Assembly: GCA_026985515.1 (NCBI GenBank)
Contig: JALSQH010000204.1
Location: 1-8,170 of the forward strand
Direction of reading: 5' to 3'
Source: a bacterium
GTDB taxonomy: Bacteria > JALSQH01
DNA length: 8,170 nucleotides
Shown: one piece after another, positions 1-6,461 of the stretch
Numbering within the stretch: the stretch's first letter is position 1
Layout of the letters: each line of letters begins with the position of its first letter
The notes under the pieces: model-generated
What the model was told of the DNA's origin: nothing
What the model saw: the letters and a program-made list of their open reading frames with translations, nothing else
Databases searched by the model: none
Program-made: the position numbers and the translations under genes

Positions 1-246
1 CAGCGTGTCTGTCTCCGTCACAGAACCACTCCGGGACAGAAGGTCTCCATCCGCCCCGCAGGTTTGTTCATTTCCCATCCCCCTTTCCGACCTTCTGTCT
101 CTCCGTTAAGTGTGACTCCGTGGTAGGTATCCGCAGGCTGGAAAAGCACCATTTTCACATCCTTACTTCCGCTGCAGAGTTGAAATTGAGAAGTTCTCAG
201 TGGTGTACTTAAATGTGCTTTTCATGATCCTTTCGGCTCTCTTTTC
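1..246. other. Non-coding left-edge stretch, GC-rich in its first 180 bases
   Basis: I see no convincing gene here. By hand count the first 180 bases are about 55% G+C (38, 31 and 30 of each 60), and the next 60 bases drop to about 38%, close to the rest of the window, so there is a sharp composition boundary near 180. Reading frames are short: a 20-codon minus-strand frame starting at 225, and a minus-strand frame open from an ATG at 78 to the left edge (26 codons), neither recognisable. In AT-rich genomes, particularly of thermophiles, a GC-rich non-coding island often marks a structured RNA; the end of a foreign element is the alternative. The identity is not known. Confidence 0.4.
17..116. 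repeat. Nested imperfect inverted repeat, possible structured RNA
   Basis: The core is a perfect 11-bp inverted repeat, GACAGAAGGTC at 35-45 and its complement at 89-99, around a 43-base C-rich (plus strand) loop. Pairing continues outward: 32-34 with 103-105, 27-31 with 108-112, and 17-20 with 113-116, separated by small bulges. This gives about 23 pairs in all. The 31/108 pair is a mismatch on the plus strand but a G-U wobble on the minus strand, which slightly favours a minus-strand transcript. CAGC at 1-4 could also pair with GCTG at 137-140, so the structure may reach past the window edge. There is no T-tract after either arm, so it does not look like a simple intrinsic terminator. I do not recognise an RNA family. 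Confidence 0.4.
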
Positions 247-275
247 TTGAAAAATTCCCAAAATGATGCTTTAAT
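247..275 (+). promoter_or_regulatory. Sigma70-type promoter for the LamG/acylase operon
   Basis: TTGAAA at 247-252 and TTTAAT at 270-275 are separated by 17 bases, each close to the sigma70 consensus. The start of transcription would fall near 282, leaving a leader of about 33 bases before the ATG at 315. A second AT-rich candidate, TAAAAT at 281-286, has no matching -35 and is less likely. The same TTGAAA-17 bp arrangement appears before the aminotransferase gene at 4115. Confidence 0.6.
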
Positions 276-314
276 TGTGATAAAATACAAAACCTGAAAC
301 AGGGGGAGGAGTAG

Positions 315-1448
315 ATGAGGAGAGAAAAAGTTTTGTACAGGTTGCTGGTTGTCTTGCTCAGTTTTTCATTTCTGGTGTCACATCCAGTATATTCTGATGA
401 AAAATTGAGAGTGGCTGTTGTTGAATTTGCCACCCGCGGCAACATTTATTTGAAAGATGCTGGTAAAATTGTTGCAGAGTGGCTTCTTACTGATCTTGGA
501 AAAAGTGGTGTGTATTCTCTGCAGGAAAGATTACTTCTCAGAAAGGTCCTTAGAGAACAGAGACTTGAAATCTCCGGAGCCATTGATGAGAGAACGGCGG
601 TGATGATTGGGAAACTTTACGGAGTGGATGCCATAATAACGGGAAGCGTGATAAGGGCAGGAGGTGTGATTTCCATTACCGGAAGAATCATAGATACTCA
701 ACATGGCACAATACTTAAGACAGCCGAGGTGGAGGTGGAATCGGAAGAAGATTTGAGGAGTGCGGTTCGCCTGCTTGCGAAAAAGCTGATTATATCTCAT
801 GTTCATGTAAAGCCCTTTGAACTGAAAGTGACAGATGGATTGAAATTTTTTCTTAAAATGGACAGTAGGAAGGGGGTGGAATTCGACGATGAAATTTCAG
901 GCATCGCATGTTATGGAAAGGATGTAAGGATTGGAAGAAGCGGCGGGATTCTTTTTAACTGCCACAGCAGTTACCTGGAATGTGAAGATTCTCCATTTTT
1001 CACTTCAGGGAGGTTGAGTGTTGCTGCATGGGTAAAATTAAGAAGGTATCCTGGAAGAAGTATGAGAATTATTTCAAAGGATGGTTCTTATGCCCTTGAA
1101 ATTGACCGGGATGGGTATCCGGTGTTTATTGTATATGGAGTAGACTCAGTTCAGGGGAAAGAAAAATTAAGGAGAAATCGCTGGTATTTTATTGCAGCCA
1201 CGTATGATGGAAAAAATATGATCCTGTATGTTAATGGTGTCCCTGTTGACAGATTTAAAATAAACGGCAAGATCAGAAAAAGCGATTCCTCCTTTGTAAT
1301 AGGTGACTGGAGTGAGAAAACGGGGGATAAATCTTTCTGTGGAGTTATTGATGATGTCAGAGTTTACAACAGGATTCTTACAAGAAAGGAGATTAACGAT
1401 ATTTATGCAAATGGGAGAAGTGCAATACCCATTGAGAAAGGAGAGTGA
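315..1448 (+). CDS. Exported CsgG/FlgO-like domain protein with C-terminal LamG-like (concanavalin-type) domain
   Basis: Complete 377-residue protein. Residues 1-27 form a classical signal peptide: basic start (MRREK), hydrophobic core around 10-22, and likely cleavage after VYS (27). No lipobox cysteine follows, so the product should be periplasmic, outer-surface or secreted. Residues about 31-160 resemble the CsgG/FlgO/TolB-N fold used by envelope proteins: a VAVVEF strand, an ERLLLRKVLREQ helix, then YGVDAIITGSV. Residues about 170-368 resemble a laminin-G/pentraxin jelly roll (Laminin_G_3): RLSVAAWVKL, WYFIAATYDG, LYVNGV, and the end motif IDDVRVYNR near 345. Such domains usually bind carbohydrate or other ligands. 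Four cysteines in the second domain could form disulfides. The start is fixed by GGGGGAGGAG at 302-311. It is the first gene of an operon: its TGA overlaps the acylase GTG candidate at 1445. The exact ligand and function are unknown. Confidence 0.8.
   Translation: MRREKVLYRLLVVLLSFSFLVSHPVYSDEKLRVAVVEFATRGNIYLKDAGKIVAEWLLTDLGKSGVYSLQERLLLRKVLREQRLEISGAIDERTAVMIGKLYGVDAIITGSVIRAGGVISITGRIIDTQHGTILKTAEVEVESEEDLRSAVRLLAKKLIISHVHVKPFELKVTDGLKFFLKMDSRKGVEFDDEISGIACYGKDVRIGRSGGILFNCHSSYLECEDSPFFTSGRLSVAAWVKLRRYPGRSMRIISKDGSYALEIDRDGYPVFIVYGVDSVQGKEKLRRNRWYFIAATYDGKNMILYVNGVPVDRFKINGKIRKSDSSFVIGDWSEKTGDKSFCGVIDDVRVYNRILTRKEINDIYANGRSAIPIEKGE
1437..1443 (+). promoter_or_regulatory. Ribosome binding site that favours GTG 1451 for the acylase
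   Basis: AAAGGAG at 1437-1443 lies inside the last codons of the upstream gene. It is one base from the GTG at 1445, too close to work well, but seven bases from the in-frame GTG at 1451, an ideal distance. The two candidates differ by only two residues. Initiation here would be coupled to termination of the upstream gene at 1446-1448. Confidence 0.6.
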
Positions 1449-1450
1449 AT

Positions 1451-3640
1451 GTGAAGCTCAAGTTGCCGGGTCAAAAAAAGAAAATTAAAACTCCGTGGGG
1501 AAGCGTTGTTAAATTGTATCGGGACAAATATGGAATAGTTCATGTAAGTGGCAGAGATTGGAAAGATGTGGCTTTTGGTCAGGGATGGGTGCATGCCAAC
1601 GATAGACAGTTGCAGCTTTTCCTCACCCGAATCCTGATCTGGGGCAGGTCTGCAGAACTTCTTGCTCCTGAGGAAGAATTAATTGAATTTGATAAGCTTA
1701 TGAGAAAATTAAACTTCAAGAAGAATCTTTCAAAAGCCCTTGAAGAATTAGATTCAAAAGCAAGGGAAATGGTGGAAAGTTACACAGAAGGTATAAACAG
1801 GTACATGGAAAAATATGGAAGAGTCTGGGAATTTAAACTTTTAGGGTACAGGCCTGAACCATGGAAACCAGAAGATACAATTTTGCTGGCAAAGATCTTT
1901 GGTTTTATAGGACTTGCCGATAATCAGGGAAACATGGAAAAATTTATCATTCAACTTATTCAAAAAGGTGTGGGTGAAGAGTATCTGAAAGAACTTTTCC
2001 CATATATCAAAGGAAAAATTGATTATGAGCTGATAAAAAAAGTGAAACTGGAGCCAGTCATACCTGAAAATATAAGGTGGAAACTTGGTTTACCAAAATT
2101 TACTGCAAGTAATAACTGGGTCATTTCTGGTAAAAGGAGTACATCCGGGACCCCTGTTCTATGTAACGATCCACATCTGGAGGTTAACAGACTTCCAGCT
2201 ATCTGGGAAGAAATGGTCCTCAGGACAGAAGATAACTATGCCGCAGGGGTTACGCTTCCGGGGGCACCTGGCATCATACTTGGAAGGACTAAATATGTGG
2301 CGTGGGGAGCCACTTTTACATTTGTGGATATGATCGATTATCACATTGAGCACTGCAGAGATGGAAAATACAGAAGGGGAAACAGGTGGATACCCTTCAG
2401 GGTCAGGGAAGAGGTAATCAGAGTGAAAAAGCGGGAAGAACTGGTAGTAAAGTTTTACGAAAATGAAAATGGAGTTCTTGAGGGGGATCCTGAAAAAGAA
2501 GGCTACTATTTAACCTACCATTTTGCAGGTGCTGATGAAAGTGGGGCAGGGGAGATAAACAGTATTCTGGGTGTCATGCTTTCCCGAAATGTTAAAGAAG
2601 CCATGGAAGCTTTCAGAAAAATGAGGATTTCAACGTTTAACTTTGTTATAGCCGATAGGGAGGGAAATATTGGTTATCAGATGACAGGTAAAACCTTTAA
2701 AAGGCCCCCTCATATTGATGGTCTTGTCCCAGCTCCTGCATGGTTGAAAAAGAACCAGTACGAAGGCTACATCACTGCTGAGGATTTTCCCTCTCTATAC
2801 AACCCTGAAGATGGAATAATTGTAACGGCAAATCAGGATCTAAATTATCTTTCCGATTCAGTCCAGCCTATTAATCTGGCAATGTCCCCCTACAGAAGTG
2901 ATAGAATCAAAACATTGCTTCTCTCGAAAGAGAAGCTCAGCGTCGAAGATATGAAAAAGATTCAGTATGACCTTTATTCAATTCAGGCTGAAAAAATAAT
3001 GGAAGTTATTAAGCCACACCTTCCTGACAGTGTAAAGGGTGAGATTCTCAAAACCTGGGATTATACCTACAATCCTGCATCAGTGGCTCCAACCCTTTTT
3101 GAGGGGATATATCTTGAACTTCTCAGAAAAATATTTGGTGCAAACGGTTTCGGTGAAGAAGTTGTTGATTATATGTTAAATGAGACTGCTCTTTTTGCAG
3201 ATTATCACTGGTATTTTGACAGAATTATTCTCAATGAGAATTCCATCTGGTTCAGGAATAAAAGTCGGGATGAGATTGTTGGTGAGGCGGTAACTGATGC
3301 ACTAAAGAAAACCCCGGCCATTCCTTATGGTGAGACCAGAGAGATTTTCTTCAGACATCTTCTCTTTGGCGGAAGATTACCACCTTTTCTTGGTTTTGAT
3401 TATGGTCCTGTTCAGCTTCCGGGAGGAAGAGCCACAGTTACACAGGGTCAGATATTCAAAAGCGGGGGGAGAGTTACCACATTCAGTCCATCATGGAGAT
3501 TTATTACTGATATGGGGAAAGATGAGATTTATACCAACCTTCCAGGAGGTACAACAGATAGAAGGTTCAGCCTCTGGTACACAAATGACATTAAAAACTG
3601 GTTGACAGGGATTTACAAGGTTCTGAAATTAGGTGACTAA
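1451..3640 (+). CDS. Penicillin acylase family Ntn hydrolase (penicillin amidase-like)
   Basis: About 729 residues from GTG 1451 (731 from GTG 1445; numbering here is from 1445). Penicillin acylases hydrolyse amide bonds of acylated compounds (beta-lactams, acyl-homoserine lactones, N-acyl amino acids) after self-cleavage into alpha and beta chains. The alpha part has the family motif VHANDRQLQL (about 50-59). The nucleophile is Ser222 in ASNNWVISG, giving predicted chains of about 221 and 510 residues. Counting Ser222 as beta-1, His244 of NDPHL is beta-23, Asn463 of TANQD is beta-242 (oxyanion hole) and Arg484 of YRSDRI is beta-263. Asp295 and Asp298 match the calcium-binding aspartates. LPGAPGIILGR is also typical. 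The end at NWLTGIYKVLKLGD is where the family normally ends, so the gene is full length. Oddities: no signal peptide, although many relatives are exported, and Ala rather than the common Gly before the nucleophile. The substrate cannot be told. Expressed with the upstream LamG protein. Confidence 0.9.
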   Translation: MKLKLPGQKKKIKTPWGSVVKLYRDKYGIVHVSGRDWKDVAFGQGWVHANDRQLQLFLTRILIWGRSAELLAPEEELIEFDKLMRKLNFKKNLSKALEELDSKAREMVESYTEGINRYMEKYGRVWEFKLLGYRPEPWKPEDTILLAKIFGFIGLADNQGNMEKFIIQLIQKGVGEEYLKELFPYIKGKIDYELIKKVKLEPVIPENIRWKLGLPKFTASNNWVISGKRSTSGTPVLCNDPHLEVNRLPAIWEEMVLRTEDNYAAGVTLPGAPGIILGRTKYVAWGATFTFVDMIDYHIEHCRDGKYRRGNRWIPFRVREEVIRVKKREELVVKFYENENGVLEGDPEKEGYYLTYHFAGADESGAGEINSILGVMLSRNVKEAMEAFRKMRISTFNFVIADREGNIGYQMTGKTFKRPPHIDGLVPAPAWLKKNQYEGYITAEDFPSLYNPEDGIIVTANQDLNYLSDSVQPINLAMSPYRSDRIKTLLLSKEKLSVEDMKKIQYDLYSIQAEKIMEVIKPHLPDSVKGEILKTWDYTYNPASVAPTLFEGIYLELLRKIFGANGFGEEVVDYMLNETALFADYHWYFDRIILNENSIWFRNKSRDEIVGEAVTDALKKTPAIPYGETREIFFRHLLFGGRLPPFLGFDYGPVQLPGGRATVTQGQIFKSGGRVTTFSPSWRFITDMGKDEIYTNLPGGTTDRRFSLWYTNDIKNWLTGIYKVLKLGD

Positions 3641-3642
3641 AC

Positions 3643-3707
3643 ACCGGAATCTCAATTAAGAGATTTTGGGTTACTAAAATTTAGTATTTTAAAAGAGATT
3701 GCCCGGT
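3643..3707. terminator. Stem-loop region after the acylase gene, possible weak terminator
   Basis: Three overlapping structures start three bases after the acylase stop. A small hairpin pairs AATCTC (3648-3653) with GAGATT (3660-3665), extendable by two G-U pairs and ending in TTTT (3664-3667), like a weak intrinsic terminator. A larger alternative pairs ACCGGAATCTC (3643-3653) with GAGATT-gc-CCGGT (3695-3707), 11 pairs with a two-base bulge. Its loop contains the near-perfect palindrome TACTAAA-A-TTTAGTA (3672-3686), which could be an operator or a second hairpin. The two pairings are mutually exclusive. The region lies between convergent genes, so it may serve both. No strong U-tract is present, so termination is only an inference. 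Confidence 0.35.
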
Positions 3708-3806
3708 ATTCTGCTGTCTCCCAGAGAGTGACGGCAAGTGAGGGGTTGATGTACAGGGAAAAAATACATATGGTGGATTAACCAGATTTCTATTTGAGGA
3801 TTTCGG

Positions 3807-4025
3807 CTAAATATTTCCCCATATTCTCCTGGCCAGAAATGGTAAAATGGTGAGTATAAGTCCCACAATTGAAGTCGTAAGTGGACTTTTAATGAAATAT
3901 GGATAAATTGTGAGGACGAGTCCATCTACCAGGAAAAATAATCGATTTCTTTTTTTCCCATATATCATGTATCCGGCACCAATGGAACTGAAAAGAATGT
4001 TCAGCAGAAGTTCACTTCCATTCAT
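3807..4025 (-). CDS. Small integral membrane protein (72 aa), unknown function
   Basis: A 72-residue minus-strand frame starting MNGSELLLN and ending RRIWGNI, with TAG at 3807-3809. It has hydrophobic segments at roughly 5-22, 28-46 and 48-67, separated by a basic loop (YGKKRNR), so it should sit in the inner membrane with two or three helices. From memory, the pattern FxSIGxGYxIYGKK followed by a strongly hydrophobic YPYF segment and PFLxRR resembles a widespread family of about 70-residue proteins loosely labelled amino acid transport protein, whose role is not established. The frame is open upstream to ATGs at 4091 and 4160, but the latter would overlap the aminotransferase gene and the added residues do not look like this family. 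No ribosome binding site or clear promoter is visible before the chosen ATG. It is convergent with the acylase and divergent from the aminotransferase. Confidence 0.6.
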   Translation of the reverse strand: MNGSELLLNILFSSIGAGYMIYGKKRNRLFFLVDGLVLTIYPYFIKSPLTTSIVGLILTILPFLARRIWGNI

Positions 4026-4062
4026 TGTTAAAATTTGACAGTGAGCAAAGAGATTGGTTCTT

Positions 4063-4091
4063 TTGAAAACAAAAGATTCTTCTGTTATCAT
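4063..4091 (+). promoter_or_regulatory. Sigma70-type promoter for the aminotransferase/MFS operon
   Basis: TTGAAA at 4063-4068 and TATCAT at 4086-4091 are separated by exactly 17 bases, five of six matches each. Transcription would start near 4098, giving a short leader of about 17 bases that contains the AGGAG ribosome binding site at 4104-4108. An upstream TTGACA at 4035-4040 is a perfect -35 hexamer but has no usable -10 at 16-18 bp. Confidence 0.6.
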
Positions 4092-4114
4092 AGAAAATCC
4101 AGCAGGAGAAAGGG

Positions 4115-5302
4115 ATGAAAAAGATACCTTTACTTGATCTTTCCTATCAGCATGAACCACTTAAAAAGCAAATTCTTGAAACCATAACTAAAGTTATAGA
4201 TAGTGGCCATTTCATTCTTGGAGAAGAAGTGAGAGAATTTGAAGAAACAATTGCCAGTTATGTCAACGTGAGGCACGCCATTGGAGTTGCATCAGGATCA
4301 GATGCTCTCTTTCTCTCTCTTCTTGCCCTTGATATTGGTCCAGGAGAGGGAGTTATCGTGCCTTCATACACTTTTTTCGCAACTGCTGGTGCCGTTGCAA
4401 GGGCTGGTGCCACACCTGTTTTTGCCGACATTGACTATGAATCCTACAACATTGATCCATCTTTTCTTGAAAAATTCATTGAAGAAAACTGTGAGGTTAC
4501 CTACAAGGGTCTTTATGACAGGAAACATAAGGTCATTATCAGAGCGATTATTCCCGTGCATCTTTTTGGGCAAACTGCTGAGATGGAACCACTGGTGCAT
4601 CTTGCAAAGAGGTACAACCTGAAGATAATTGAGGATGCAGCGCAGTCTCTTGGAGCTGAATATCAGGGCGAGAAGGTAGGCTCAATAGGAACGGCGGGGA
4701 TTTTCTCTTTTTTTCCGACGAAGAATTTAGGAGGCATGGGGGATGGGGGAATGATCGTTACGGATGATGATGACCTCGCTGAGAAAATAAGGATACTCCG
4801 GGTTCATGGAAGTAAACCAAAATATTTCCATAAACTTACAGGTATAAACAGCAGACTTGATGCCATTCATGCAGCCATACTCAAAGTTAAATTCAGTCAT
4901 ATGGAAGAGTGGATTGAGGCGAGGAGAAAAAATGCACATTACTATAAGAAACTCTTTGTTGAGTCTGGCCTCGGTTGCGAAGGAAAAAGTGAAAAATGCA
5001 GGGTCAAGCTCCCAATGGAGTGTCCATATTCAAGACACACATACAATCAGTTTGTTGTGAGGGTTGAAAGAAGAGATGAATTGAAAAAATTTCTTGAGGA
5101 GAACGGGGTTTCAACTGCTATTTACTATCCTCTGCCTCTGCATCTCCAGGAGGCTTTTTCTCACCTTGGTTACAGAGAAGGTGACCTTCTGGAGAGTGAA
5201 AGAGCCTCAAAGGAGACACTAACTTTGCCAGTTTATCCCGGTCTCACAGAAAGTGATATTGAATATATCGTGGACCTCTTCATTAAATTTTATCAGCAGT
5301 AG
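4115..5302 (+). CDS. DegT/DnrJ/EryC1-family PLP-dependent aminotransferase
   Basis: Complete 395-residue fold-type I aminotransferase. Relatives transfer an amino group, usually from glutamate, to keto sugars on nucleotide carriers (3- or 4-amino sugars for O-antigen, glycans or antibiotics) in the cytoplasm. Visible motifs in order: GSDALFLSLLAL (phosphate pocket, about 61-72), PSYTFFATAGA, IPVHLFGQ, EDAAQSLGAEY with Asp174 to bind the PLP pyridine nitrogen, and SFFPTKNLGGMGDGG with Lys203 as the PLP lysine. The C-terminal part has the usual GVSTAIYYPLPLH segment. Two less usual parts are an insertion at about 124-145 before the IIPVHLFGQ strand, and a loop with three cysteines (288, 295, 303). 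AGGAG at 4104-4108, six bases from ATG, sets the start. No sugar-nucleotide or glycosyltransferase genes are in view, so the exact substrate is unknown. The MFS gene follows after 5 nt. Confidence 0.9.
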   Translation: MKKIPLLDLSYQHEPLKKQILETITKVIDSGHFILGEEVREFEETIASYVNVRHAIGVASGSDALFLSLLALDIGPGEGVIVPSYTFFATAGAVARAGATPVFADIDYESYNIDPSFLEKFIEENCEVTYKGLYDRKHKVIIRAIIPVHLFGQTAEMEPLVHLAKRYNLKIIEDAAQSLGAEYQGEKVGSIGTAGIFSFFPTKNLGGMGDGGMIVTDDDDLAEKIRILRVHGSKPKYFHKLTGINSRLDAIHAAILKVKFSHMEEWIEARRKNAHYYKKLFVESGLGCEGKSEKCRVKLPMECPYSRHTYNQFVVRVERRDELKKFLEENGVSTAIYYPLPLHLQEAFSHLGYREGDLLESERASKETLTLPVYPGLTESDIEYIVDLFIKFYQQ

Positions 5303-5307
5303 GGTAA

Positions 5308-6459
5308 ATGTCTCCAAAATCTGCGTTGAAAAAGATCTCTATTTTTTATTTCTTTTATTTTGGAAGTCTGGGAATTTATCTTCCTTTTCTGCCCATTTTC
5401 CTGAAGGCAAAGGGTTTCTCAGGGGTAGAAATAGCCTTTCTCATTTCACTCCTTCCAATTTTTAAGTTGATTTCTCCTCCTTTCTGGGGATATATGTCCG
5501 ATGTGCTTTTTTCTCCAAAGAAAGTTCTCATAGCCACGACTTTTCTATCAGGTGTGTCATTTCTGATGTTCTACTTCCTTCCTGGGGGAATTTATACCTA
5601 TCTCCTGCTTTCCCTTTACGCCCTCTTCAGAGCCCCTCTTATACCTTTAATGAATTCACTTACATTCAGGTTTCTTGGAGAAAAAATAGAAAACTTTACC
5701 CTGGTGAGAGTATGGGGTTCCGTGGGATTTATTGTTTTTGCCACGAGTGTAGGAAAATTGCTTGCAAAGGCATCCATTGTGGAATATTTTCCTCTCCTGA
5801 TGGCTCTTATCCTGTTTGCCAATATGGTTGTTTCTTTTCTCTTTCCAGATCTTGAACCTCCGGCAAAGGGAAAGTCAAAGGAAAAGTTACTGCGACTTCT
5901 TACCAACAGAAATTTCATTTACTTTATCCTTGTATCCATGATCAGCAGAATTGCCGATGGACCATATTACAGCTTCTTTTCCCTCCATCTTAAATCTCTT
6001 GGCTTTCATGAAACATTTATTGGTGTTGCATGGTCCGTTGGAGTGATTGCTGAAATTGTGATTTTTTTACTTGCACCACGATTTTTGAAAAGATTCTCCC
6101 TCAAATTTATTCTTTTTATCGCTTATTTCGCAGGTGTTATTAGATGGAGTCTTGTTGCCGCCTTTTCTCAACCCCTCATCCTCCTTTTTTCACAGTTGTT
6201 TCACGGTCTGACTTTCGGTGCATTTTACGCTGCTTCTGTAAGCTATGTGGAGAAGAGCAATCCACCTGAATTTCGTGCAACGGCTCAGTCTATTTTCGCA
6301 TCCTTTGCCTTTAATCTGGGAGTTCTTTTGGGATACTTTTATTCAGGTCCTGTTGAGGAAAGATTTGGTTCATCGGTGCTGTTTTTCACAGCAGCTGCTA
6401 TTTCACTTATTGCAAGTTTCCTGATCCTTTTTGTGAAGAATCCCGAGAGGGTGAAGTAA
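5308..6459 (+). CDS. MFS transporter (MFS_1-like / HcaT-like, 12 transmembrane helices)
   Basis: A 383-residue, very hydrophobic protein with about twelve helices in two halves. A charged cytoplasmic loop (about 178-200, KGKSKEKLLR) lies in the middle, as in the major facilitator superfamily. GYMSD (about 62-66) corresponds to the loop 2-3 region. The segment LVRVWGSVGFIVF (132-144) is characteristic of the group that includes the phenylpropionate permease HcaT and nucleoside:H+ symporters (MFS_1_like), which work as proton symporters; some members may be efflux pumps. The substrate cannot be read from sequence. The gene begins 5 nt after the aminotransferase stop; its weak AGGG (5301-5304) overlaps that stop, so translation is probably coupled. 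Pairing with the aminotransferase suggests the two act on a related compound, but that is inference. Length is normal and there is no sign of a break. Confidence 0.85.
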   Translation: MSPKSALKKISIFYFFYFGSLGIYLPFLPIFLKAKGFSGVEIAFLISLLPIFKLISPPFWGYMSDVLFSPKKVLIATTFLSGVSFLMFYFLPGGIYTYLLLSLYALFRAPLIPLMNSLTFRFLGEKIENFTLVRVWGSVGFIVFATSVGKLLAKASIVEYFPLLMALILFANMVVSFLFPDLEPPAKGKSKEKLLRLLTNRNFIYFILVSMISRIADGPYYSFFSLHLKSLGFHETFIGVAWSVGVIAEIVIFLLAPRFLKRFSLKFILFIAYFAGVIRWSLVAAFSQPLILLFSQLFHGLTFGAFYAASVSYVEKSNPPEFRATAQSIFASFAFNLGVLLGYFYSGPVEERFGSSVLFFTAAAISLIASFLILFVKNPERVK

Positions 6460-6461
6460 AG

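Noticed and set aside
1-78. Minus-strand frame open from an ATG at 78 through the left edge
   Set aside because: Only 26 codons are visible, the composition is not clearly protein-like, and it falls inside the inverted repeat; not enough to call a gene.
163-225. 20-codon minus-strand frame with AAAGG close before its ATG
   Set aside because: Too short and not recognisable; it spans the composition boundary and nothing else supports it.
209-445. 78-codon minus-strand frame overlapping the first gene
   Set aside because: It lies across the promoter, ribosome binding site and signal peptide of a well-supported plus-strand gene and has no family features.
3641-3781. Frame continuing in phase for 46 codons after the acylase TAA, suggesting read-through or a longer protein
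   Set aside because: The family normally ends at the segment just before this stop, the extension has no recognised similarity, and an open run of this length occurs by chance fairly often.
3689-3925. 78-codon minus-strand frame in the spacer
   Set aside because: It overlaps the better-supported small membrane protein in another frame and has no clear start signal or similarity.
4035-4040. Perfect TTGACA as a promoter -35
   Set aside because: No acceptable -10 lies 16-18 bp downstream; the TTGAAA/TATCAT pair at 4063-4091 is better.
4026-4160. N-terminal extension of the small membrane protein to 94 or 117 residues
   Set aside because: It would overlap the aminotransferase gene or its promoter, has no ribosome binding site, and the added residues do not fit the small-protein pattern that begins at 4025.
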